A DNA stretch of 51,679 bases from Paenibacillus oleatilyticus (GTDB lineage: Bacteria > Bacillota > Bacilli > Paenibacillales > NBRC-103111), in assembly GCF_018998565.1 (NCBI RefSeq), contig NZ_JAHNZO010000044.1:1-51679 (forward strand). Reading direction: 5' to 3'. Position 1 is the stretch's first letter, and each line of letters starts with the position of its first letter. The position numbers were made by a program, and so were the translations under genes. The notes under the pieces are model-generated. The model searched no databases. It was given only the letters and a program-made list of their open reading frames with translations, and had not been told where the DNA came from. Positions 42,155 to 48,965 of the stretch are shown piece after piece.

Positions 42155-42258
42155 CGAGCGATGGACATCCCGAGGGGGAAGGATATGACACGGGCTTGCA
42201 TCTCCGAAAAGCCGGCCCGTGCATCCGGGCTACCAACCGGACCGCGATTTTACGCTCG
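42155..42258 (-). ncRNA. yjdF-motif (azaaromatic) riboswitch
   Basis: Between promoter and yjdF the minus strand holds an element closed by a perfect stem, CGAGCG (at 42258-42253) with CGCTCG (42160-42155). Inside are TAAAATCGCGG, CCGG/CCGG pairings, a GCACGGGC/GCCCGTGT helix, GTCATATCC and GGGATGTCC. Position, closing stem and downstream gene fit the yjdF motif. The class was recognised from context and remembered motif features, not from a covariance search. Confidence 0.72.
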
Positions 42259-42263
42259 ACTTC

Positions 42264-42292
42264 ATTATAGGACGAAGACAGGTTTGCCGCAA
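42264..42292 (-). promoter_or_regulatory. promoter of yjdF
   Basis: Minus strand TTGCGG-17-TATAAT; the predicted start lies at the first base of the riboswitch stem. Confidence 0.7.
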
Positions 42293-42333
42293 CCGGGTGC
42301 GGTTCATAATGGGATATAGAGGTGAGCGGCAAA

Positions 42334-42585
42334 GTGGCGAAAAGCGACGAGCTTGTGAAATATGTAACAGAGCGGTTCGTCCGGTACATCGAGATGCCGA
42401 AGGAAGTGCGCCGACAGGTGCGGGCGGACCGGAGGGAAGGCAAGGAGCCGTGGCAGTACCGCTGGTTCGGCATGCTGCCGGTGGCGATCGGCATGTGGAC
42501 GAAGCCTTTGCGCGAGGGCGCCCGGCGTCTCGGGAGAAGCTTGGGGAAGAGAACGGAGCGGTGGAGGCAACAGCGGATAAAATAA
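42334..42585 (+). CDS. yqzE: YqzE-family protein
   Basis: About 83 residues with the YqzE pattern DELVKYVTERFVRYIEMPKEVRRQ and KEPWQYRWFGMLPVAIGMW. YqzE is encoded with the comG competence operon in Bacillus, but here it stands alone. GTG 42334 is eight bases from AGGTGA; a GTG at 42322 is in frame but overlaps that site. The C-terminal tail is strongly basic. Function unknown. Confidence 0.82.
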   Translation: MAKSDELVKYVTERFVRYIEMPKEVRRQVRADRREGKEPWQYRWFGMLPVAIGMWTKPLREGARRLGRSLGKRTERWRQQRIK

Positions 42586-42590
42586 AAAAG

Positions 42591-42627
42591 GAAAAGCTTC
42601 TTGCCGTCAGGCGGGAAGCTTTTCTAT
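42591..42627. terminator. bidirectional terminator
   Basis: GAAAAGCTTC paired with GAAGCTTTTC around a 13-17-nt loop, between yqzE and the convergent secreted-protein gene; A-rich on the left, TTTTC on the right. Confidence 0.7.
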
Positions 42628-42652
42628 ATAGGGAAGAGGAGAAAACCGTTGG

Positions 42653-43579
42653 TTATGGGTAAAAGCTGCCGAGACGCTGCAGCGCCTCGTAGGGAAGAAA
42701 GCGGTCGTCGTCCTGCCGGAATTGCACGAAGCGATCCCCGCTGGACCACACTTGAAAGCCTGCGACGGGAAGCGGCACGGTTACGCTGCCTTCGTAAAGC
42801 TGGGCGGCGTACACCGGCTTGCTGCCTTGAGCGATCAACTGCTTCAGATCGTCGAAGGGCAATGGCTTGCCCGATTTATGCACCCACGGCAGCCGGGCAT
42901 AAGGCTCCGCGGGCTCCGCTTGCCCGCTTTCCTTTATTGTATGCTTGGCATCGGTATTGGTGAATGCTTGGACATTTGGCGCGGGCGCCGATTTGCTCTT
43001 GGGCAGCTTGGCGTCGCCGGTGAAAGGCATTTCCTCGCCGGTTTTGGCGTCGATATACCAGATGCGGTCCGCGTTCTGCACGGTTATTTTCCAGAGAGCC
43101 TGCAGCGGACCGAAGTATAATCTCTCGGTTTGATGCGGATATTCGATAAGTTCAAGCTGCACCAGGCTTCGATGCAGCGTTTGCAAGCTGAATAACGGGT
43201 AGGAGCCTTTACCGTACTCGGTCAGCCTGTATGTGTCCGGCTCTCCGGCGTGGATAACCAGATAGCCCGCTTCCGAGCCTTCGGCGCTTACGATGATGAC
43301 CCAGCCGTGCATGCCCGGTCCGAGCGGATAGCTTGTCCAGGACGCCTGCTGCCACGGTTCGAAGCCGGGCTGGAGCGCGAGCTGCTTCATAAACCGCTCC
43401 ACGGCCGCTTGCAGCGTCGGAGCGGCAATGTCGGTTGCCGGTTCGGGCTTCGTCGCGGAAGGAGAAGCCGAAGGTTTCGTTTCCTCCACCGCATGCGCGG
43501 GAGGCGATTCGAGCGGCCAGGCCGCAAGCAGGCTTGTGCCGAGCAGCAGCGAGACGAGCGCGAACGTAAGCTTTTTCAT
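42653..43579 (-). CDS. secreted hypothetical protein
   Basis: About 308 residues. The signal peptide (MKKLTFALVSLLLGTSLLAA) ends near AHA-V; then a Pro/Ser/Thr linker and a folded domain with repeated aromatic strands (WVIIVSAEGSEAGYLVIHAG, ALWKITVQNADRIWYIDAKTGEEMPF), the latter resembling a PepSY-like strand pair. AGGTG precedes ATG 43579. Monocistronic. No firm family. Confidence 0.65.
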   Translation of the reverse strand: MKKLTFALVSLLLGTSLLAAWPLESPPAHAVEETKPSASPSATKPEPATDIAAPTLQAAVERFMKQLALQPGFEPWQQASWTSYPLGPGMHGWVIIVSAEGSEAGYLVIHAGEPDTYRLTEYGKGSYPLFSLQTLHRSLVQLELIEYPHQTERLYFGPLQALWKITVQNADRIWYIDAKTGEEMPFTGDAKLPKSKSAPAPNVQAFTNTDAKHTIKESGQAEPAEPYARLPWVHKSGKPLPFDDLKQLIAQGSKPVYAAQLYEGSVTVPLPVAGFQVWSSGDRFVQFRQDDDRFLPYEALQRLGSFYP

Positions 43580-43746
43580 AGTTTCACCTGCTTCGCTTGG
43601 GAGTCGTTGGCCTGAGATCGGCATTATGCGCATTCCGCTGCGAATATGCCTTTATTGTACAAGGTATGCGGCGAAAAGATTGTTAGAACCTGTAGTCTGT
43701 CCAAAAATACTTTCCCCTGAAAAACGCACCGTTTCGCGGCCGTTCG

Positions 43747-44826
43747 TCAGTACGCGGGCGGTTTCGCAGAGGAAACATGGAACAATCCGCAGTTGATGGC
43801 GGATATTCGGATGCGCGGGCGGTACTGCCATTCGATTTCCCGGGCTCGGCCTGCGTACTGCGCCTCGATGTCCGGCCGTTGATCGGGCTCGGCGGTCTTG
43901 ATCAGCGCTTCGTAATAATCGCGGATGCGGGCTTGTTCATCCGCGAGCCGAAGCTGGGCTTCCTTCGCCCAGCGGTGGTCGTACCTCGCGAGCTTACTTT
44001 CCAGATGCTCTTCCAGATAAAGTACCGCGCGGGGCAGCGCAATCCGGTCCGGGGTAATGTAGACGTGAGCGGGCAATTGCGGCGTAAAAGCGACCGGAGC
44101 GATCCAATCCATAAACCGCTCGCGGATCACGCCCGTCTGCAGTTGGATGCCCAGAGAGTGAATTTCGCTGCGCTTCATATCGCAGGCCAGCTCCACCTTG
44201 TAATTGACGGCAAGCCAAGTATCGTATGGAACGGTCGAGGATCGTCTGGGCTGCTCCGGCACATGCTGCTCGAACAGCCGGACATACTTGCCCTTGGCCC
44301 GGACGGCGGCAAAAAGCTGCTCCAGCCGACGGCTGCCATAGGTGACTTCGTCACGCGGAATGCGCGCGGTAAAAGACGTCGGCACGAAGCCGAAATAGCG
44401 GCCGAGGATGCTGTCTCCCTGCGGGGGCTGCGGTACGCCGGGCGGTGTGCCCGGCTGCGCCGCAGTTCCTGCGGGGCTTCCGGCAGGGGGCTGGCCGGCC
44501 GCAACCACGGCGGACGAAGTCCCGGCCGTGCCAGCGAGCCCGGGAGCGGCTGTGCTGACGCCGGGTTGAGGCCCGCCGGGAGGGCCGTGCGGCTGCAGCT
44601 CGCGGTAGGCCTCCGGGTCGAAGACGAAGGTGCACGTCATCGTCTCCGGGGTAACGCCGGTCCGTTCGACGAAGCTCCAATAATAAGGGCGGTGATTCAA
44701 ATCCTTGTCGGCGGAGGGCGACAGCTTCACGGTCACGTAGGCCGGATGCTTCTCCATAATGTCGCACTGCTCCGCTTCCAGATAGCGCAGCACGAAGGAG
44801 CGGATTTGGTCCGCCGTCATCGTCAT
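43747..44826 (-). CDS. yqhG: YqhG-family protein with low-complexity insert
   Basis: A 359-residue YqhG homologue. N-terminal block DQIRSFVLRYLEAEQCDIMEKHPAYVTVKLS, then YYWSFVERTG; later SFTARIPRDEVTYGSRRLEQLF and YDTWLAVNYKVELACDMKRSEIHSLGI. Residues 79-137 are a Pro/Gly/Ala-rich stretch that I take to be an insert, since the Bacillus protein is about 100 residues shorter. It overlaps yqhH by 4 bp (ATGA), so it is translationally coupled to the helicase. Function unknown; probably a partner of YqhH. Confidence 0.86.
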   Translation of the reverse strand: MTMTADQIRSFVLRYLEAEQCDIMEKHPAYVTVKLSPSADKDLNHRPYYWSFVERTGVTPETMTCTFVFDPEAYRELQPHGPPGGPQPGVSTAAPGLAGTAGTSSAVVAAGQPPAGSPAGTAAQPGTPPGVPQPPQGDSILGRYFGFVPTSFTARIPRDEVTYGSRRLEQLFAAVRAKGKYVRLFEQHVPEQPRRSSTVPYDTWLAVNYKVELACDMKRSEIHSLGIQLQTGVIRERFMDWIAPVAFTPQLPAHVYITPDRIALPRAVLYLEEHLESKLARYDHRWAKEAQLRLADEQARIRDYYEALIKTAEPDQRPDIEAQYAGRAREIEWQYRPRIRISAINCGLFHVSSAKPPAY

Positions 44827-46631
44827 GGCCGGGCCTCCTCCCCGCCATGGTCCTGCCCGTGGATGGGGCTGCCTACCGCATTCAACACGCTTTGCAGCCG
44901 CGTGCTCTCCTGCGACTCCTGCTCCACCTCGGAGCGCGCGACGGTGAAGGAACGCCCCAGTTCGTCAAGCTGCCGGCGGATGTCCTCCTGGCTGCGAGAA
45001 GACAAAATCATTTTGGCCAGATGCGATTCAAGCGACGTTTTTTTCTCGAATCGCTCCAGAATCGTATCCAGCTCGCCGATGACCAGCTCGAACATGTTGA
45101 TTTTCTCGTGCAGCAGCGATAAGATATGCTCCTCGATGGTGCCGAGGGTGGACAGGTTGTAAATTTTGACATCCTCCTGCTGGCCGAGCCGGTGCACGCG
45201 GCCGATCCGCTGCTCGACCCGCATCGGGTTCCACGGAAGGTCGAAGTTGATCATATGGTGGCAAAATTGCAGATTGATGCCTTCGCCCCCCGCTTCGGTG
45301 GCGATCAGCACTTGGGCCCGGTTGCGGAACAAGTCCATCATCCAATCTTTTTTGCCCCGGTTCATACCGCCCCGGTAAGGAACGGCCGAAATTTTCCGAT
45401 CTTTTAAATATTGCAGCAAATATTCCTGAGACGCGCGATACTCCGTGAAAATAATCACTTTTTCCCCGATGTCGCCGATCAGCTCCATCACTTTTTCGGC
45501 TTTCGTATTCGCCTTGATGCTGCGAATCAGCTCGACGAGCTCCCAGATTTTGGCGCGGAGCGGCGAGTTCTCTTCGGTTTTCTTGAACAAGTTGACGAGC
45601 GTGATGAATACCGCATCCCGGCTGGAGCACACCTCGCGCTGCAGCGTGACAAGCGACAAAATGCTTCCGATATCGCCGCCGGACTCCTCGTAACGACCGC
45701 GGACGAAGTTGGTCACACCGTCGTACAGCGCCTGCTCTTCGGGCGAGAGCCGCAAAGGAATATTGCGCACGATCCGCTTGGTGAAATTCACATTGCCGTC
45801 GCTGCGCCGGTTGCGGATCATGACCTTGCTCAGCTCGTGCTGAAGCTGCTCTTCGTTCTTCGGAATCCGCTTGTCCACGACGAAATTCGCCTGAAAGCTG
45901 CCCTGACCGCCAAGCTGCCCCGGCTTGAGCAGGGTGATGAGGTTATACAGCTCTTTCAGGTCGTTCTGCACCGGCGTCGCCGTCAGCAGCAGGCAGTACT
46001 TTTTGCGCAGCTCGTTGATGAACTGGTAGTTGGTCGTTTTTTTGTTCTTCAGCTTGTGGGCTTCGTCCACGATCAGCATGTCATACTCCAGCCCGAGCAC
46101 GATATCCCGGTGCGGGTCGCGCTTGGCCGTATCCATCGAGGCGACGACGACATCGTTGGCGGCCCACATGTATTCTTTTTTCTGGGCAACGGCGGAAATG
46201 CCGAATTTCTGGTTCAGCTCGCGTACCCACTGCAGCACCAGCGAAGCGGGCACGAGGATGAGCACCTTGCGGACGAGTCCGCGGATCATATACTCCTTGA
46301 GAATGAGGCCGGCCTCGATCGTTTTGCCGAGCCCGACCTCGTCCGCGAGAATGGCCCGTCCGCGCATCTCGGTCAATACTTTTTTGGCGGTATCGATCTG
46401 ATGGTCCATCGGCACCAGATTCGGTAAATGCGACAAGCATTGGAGCTCGTCGAAGCTGCGGATCAGCCCCGACTGCTCGGCTTCTTCGGCCAGCCGGAAC
46501 ATCGTCCAATCATCCCACGGACCGTTACGCTGCGCCCGGTCGTGCAGTTCATCGAACCAATCCCGTTCAAAATACAGCTGAACATGCTCATTCAATTGAC
46601 GCACGTGTTCTTTTTGCTCGGTGGATTGCAT
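44823..46631 (-). CDS. yqhH: SNF2-family helicase-like ATPase YqhH
   Basis: A 602-residue Swi2/Snf2 ATPase. Walker A ADEVGLGKTIEAGL, Walker B MLIVDEAHKLKN, motif III LLTATPVQND, and the C-terminal helicase motifs IATEAGGEGINLQFC and QRIGRVHRLGQQEDV are intact. Such enzymes translocate on nucleic acid or remodel protein-DNA complexes. Length and coupling to yqhG are as in B. subtilis, where the pair is near gcvT. Here the divergent gene is lipM instead, keeping the link with lipoate/glycine-cleavage metabolism. Confidence 0.93.
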   Translation of the reverse strand: MQSTEQKEHVRQLNEHVQLYFERDWFDELHDRAQRNGPWDDWTMFRLAEEAEQSGLIRSFDELQCLSHLPNLVPMDHQIDTAKKVLTEMRGRAILADEVGLGKTIEAGLILKEYMIRGLVRKVLILVPASLVLQWVRELNQKFGISAVAQKKEYMWAANDVVVASMDTAKRDPHRDIVLGLEYDMLIVDEAHKLKNKKTTNYQFINELRKKYCLLLTATPVQNDLKELYNLITLLKPGQLGGQGSFQANFVVDKRIPKNEEQLQHELSKVMIRNRRSDGNVNFTKRIVRNIPLRLSPEEQALYDGVTNFVRGRYEESGGDIGSILSLVTLQREVCSSRDAVFITLVNLFKKTEENSPLRAKIWELVELIRSIKANTKAEKVMELIGDIGEKVIIFTEYRASQEYLLQYLKDRKISAVPYRGGMNRGKKDWMMDLFRNRAQVLIATEAGGEGINLQFCHHMINFDLPWNPMRVEQRIGRVHRLGQQEDVKIYNLSTLGTIEEHILSLLHEKINMFELVIGELDTILERFEKKTSLESHLAKMILSSRSQEDIRRQLDELGRSFTVARSEVEQESQESTRLQSVLNAVGSPIHGQDHGGEEARP

Positions 46632-46845
46632 CGGACGCGCTCCTTTTCCATCGGGTAACGAATCGAGTCAATTTTTAGTATGCACGAAAATAAAGTCTTT
46701 CAAACGAACCGGCAATGCTATATGATGAAAGGGATGGGGCCTGGCGGACGGACGCCGGGCTCTCGATTTCTGCGGTGCCAGGACGGTTTATATAGGGGAG
46801 AGCCGGCCGAGGCGGCCGGTGGCGAAAAAAAGGGAGGGATCGCGG

Positions 46846-47691
46846 ATGACGCAGGAATGGCGATGGATTCGGTCCGGCTATGGTTCGCCGGCTTACAATA
46901 TGGCGGTAGACGAAGCGATACTGACCGCGCATGGTGAAGGGGCGGCGCCGCCAACCGTGCGGTTTTACGGCTGGAATCCTCCGACGCTGTCGATCGGTTA
47001 TTTTCAGAAGGCAAGGGAAGAGATCGATTTTGATGCGCTGAAGCGCGAAGGCATCGGCTTCGTCCGGCGGGCGACCGGGGGAAGGGCGGTGCTCCATGAC
47101 AAGGAGCTGACGTACAGCATCATCGTGTCCGAGGACTACCCCGGCATTCCGCGAAGCGTGACGGAAGCGTATCGGGTGCTGAGCGAAGGGCTGCTGCTCG
47201 GGTTCCGCAAGCTCGGACTGGCAGCCGATATGGTACAGCTCGAAAGCGAGGAGGACAAGAGCAAGTACGAGTCGATGGGCTCGGCGGCCTGTTTCGATTC
47301 GCCTTCCTGGTACGAGCTTGTCGTGGAGGGGCGCAAGGTGGCCGGCAGTGCGCAGACCCGGCAGAAGGGCGTCGTGCTGCAGCACGGGTCGATTTTGCTC
47401 GATCTTGATGCGGACCAGTTGTTCCGGCTGCTCAGATTCAAGAACGAACGGATCATGGAACGAATGAAGCAGCAGTTTTTACGGAAGGCGGTCGCGATCA
47501 ACGACCTGCTTCGGAGCGTCGGACAACCGCCGGCTGGGCTGGCACAGACGGAAGAGGCGTTTCTGGCCGGCATGGCCGAGGGATTGGGCGTAAAGCTGGT
47601 GCCGGGAGAGCTGACCACATACGAGCAGGAGCTGGCGGAACAGTTGGCTGAAGAAAAATATGGCAATGAAGAATGGAACCTTCGGAGATAG
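46846..47691 (+). CDS. lipM: octanoyltransferase LipM
   Basis: A 281-residue lipoate-ligase-fold protein that moves octanoyl from acyl-ACP to GcvH. RRATGGRAVLHDKELTYS is the substrate loop; the acyl-accepting cysteine is Cys149 in GSAACFDSPSWYEL, as in LipM, and the Lys in VVEGRKVAGSAQTRQ is conserved. GGGAGGG precedes ATG 46846. The last codons form the left arm of a terminator. It diverges from yqhH. Confidence 0.93.
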   Translation: MTQEWRWIRSGYGSPAYNMAVDEAILTAHGEGAAPPTVRFYGWNPPTLSIGYFQKAREEIDFDALKREGIGFVRRATGGRAVLHDKELTYSIIVSEDYPGIPRSVTEAYRVLSEGLLLGFRKLGLAADMVQLESEEDKSKYESMGSAACFDSPSWYELVVEGRKVAGSAQTRQKGVVLQHGSILLDLDADQLFRLLRFKNERIMERMKQQFLRKAVAINDLLRSVGQPPAGLAQTEEAFLAGMAEGLGVKLVPGELTTYEQELAEQLAEEKYGNEEWNLRR

Positions 47692-47709
47692 CGCTCCGAA
47701 GGTTTTTTT
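47677..47709. terminator. terminator overlapping the end of lipM
   Basis: AACCTTCGGAG-N6-CTCCGAAGGTT followed by T-run; the left arm encodes the last residues of LipM. It lies between convergent lipM and dat and may serve both. Confidence 0.9.
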
Positions 47710-47715
47710 GATAGG

Positions 47716-48567
47716 TTATTGAGGGATGCAGGAGGCGATGGCCTGCTCAAAGGCTTGCTGCAGGACGCGCGTGATAGGGCCCGGATTTCCTGTGGCAACG
47801 GGCAGGCCGTCGACGGAAATGACGGGCGTTACTTCGATGGTCGTACCGGTGACGAACGCTTCGTCCGCCTGCCGGAGATCGTCCAGCGTGAACGGTGTTT
47901 CGGCAACCGGGATGCCGAGCTCGCGGGCCAGACGCAGCGCGACGGCGCGCGTGATCCCGTGCAGGATCAGGTTGTCGGCGGGATGGGTAATGACCGCCCC
48001 TTGTTTTACGATCATCACGTTGGAGGCGCTGCACTCCGTGACCAGTCCGCTGCGGTGCAAAACGACGTCGTCCGCGCCTCGATCGAGCGCGTGCTGCTTC
48101 GCCAACGTGTTGGGCAGCAGGTTAAGCGTCTTTAGATCACAGCGCAGCCATCGAATATCCTCCATCGTGACGACGGCGATGCCCTGCTGCATCATGTGAA
48201 CGGGACGCTTCACCTCGGTCGTATAAGCCATCAGGACAGGCTCGGCCTGAGCGGGAAACGCATGGGCTCTCGGCGTGGTACCGCGAGTAATTTGAAGGTA
48301 GACGGTACCTTCTATCAGCGAGTTGGCGGCGATTAATTGCTCCAGCAGCTTTTTCAATTCGCTTGAGGCAGCGGGCAGGTCTATGCGGACGGCGGCCGCC
48401 GTTCGCTCCAGCCGCTTGAAATGCGCTTCGGCTTCGAACAATTTGCCTCCGTAGACGCGGAATACTTCATAGATGCCGTCGCCGAAATAGTACCCGCGGT
48501 CGTCCGGCGAGACGCGAACTTCTTCTTTGGGAACGAGTCTGTCTTGGATCAGGTAAATCGGAGTCAT
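47716..48567 (-). CDS. dat: D-amino-acid transaminase
   Basis: A 283-residue fold-type IV PLP enzyme giving D-glutamate and D-alanine for peptidoglycan. RGYYFGDGIYEVFRVYGGKLFEAEAHFKRL at the N-terminus, the PLP lysine Lys146 in CDLKTLNLLPN, and the ECSASNVMIV and GTTIEVTPV motifs match Bacillus Dat. GGAGGTG precedes ATG. Branched-chain and aminodeoxychorismate relatives are excluded mainly by the CDLK-LNLL context and the neighbouring signature. Confidence 0.92.
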   Translation of the reverse strand: MTPIYLIQDRLVPKEEVRVSPDDRGYYFGDGIYEVFRVYGGKLFEAEAHFKRLERTAAAVRIDLPAASSELKKLLEQLIAANSLIEGTVYLQITRGTTPRAHAFPAQAEPVLMAYTTEVKRPVHMMQQGIAVVTMEDIRWLRCDLKTLNLLPNTLAKQHALDRGADDVVLHRSGLVTECSASNVMIVKQGAVITHPADNLILHGITRAVALRLARELGIPVAETPFTLDDLRQADEAFVTGTTIEVTPVISVDGLPVATGNPGPITRVLQQAFEQAIASCIPQ

Positions 48568-48881
48568 GGGTACACCTCCCGTATGATGTAGGTTTTGGAA
48601 AATAGGAACATACGTTTGATAACTCTGATGAATTCGGTTATACTATTACTAGACTAACAATCGGCTGAATCATTGTCAAAACGAAGCAAAGGGCGGATTT
48701 TCAAGGCAGGGTTCAACATGTTTTTGAGCGTACATAGGTCTAATTTTCGGCCAGCTTAAATCGGCTTTGTCGAAAAAGATGAAGATTTCGTCAACGAAAA
48801 AGAGAGCCTGACCGCGAAAAAAGAAGCTAGCGGGCTTGTATTCCATACTACGCCGTTAAATCCGCTTTTTGCCTATTCGTA
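48568..48881. other. intergenic region between dat and nrdJ
   Basis: About 310 bases without a gene. AT-rich, probably holding the dat promoter on the minus strand and the upstream part of the nrdJ control region. No RNA element, cobalamin riboswitch box or long repeat was recognised. Confidence 0.5.
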
Positions 48882-48930
48882 ACACAATATATTGTATTGT
48901 ATAATGAATTTCGCATACCAGATATTGTGA
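48882..48930 (+). promoter_or_regulatory. tandem NrdR boxes and -10 element of nrdJ
   Basis: Box 1 ACACAATATATTGTAT (48882-48897) matches the NrdR consensus at 15 of 16 positions; box 2 ATACCAGATATTGTGA (48915-48930) at about 12. Spacing is 33 bp, about three helical turns. A TATAAT (48900-48905) lies between them, so binding would repress. Confidence 0.8.
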
Positions 48931-48965
48931 TTGATCTTTGAAAATATTTCCGGGAGGTTGTTGTT

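Noticed and set aside
43777..45162. 461-codon open frame on the plus strand
   Set aside because: Antisense to yqhG and yqhH, which have conserved motifs and translational coupling; no motif in this frame.
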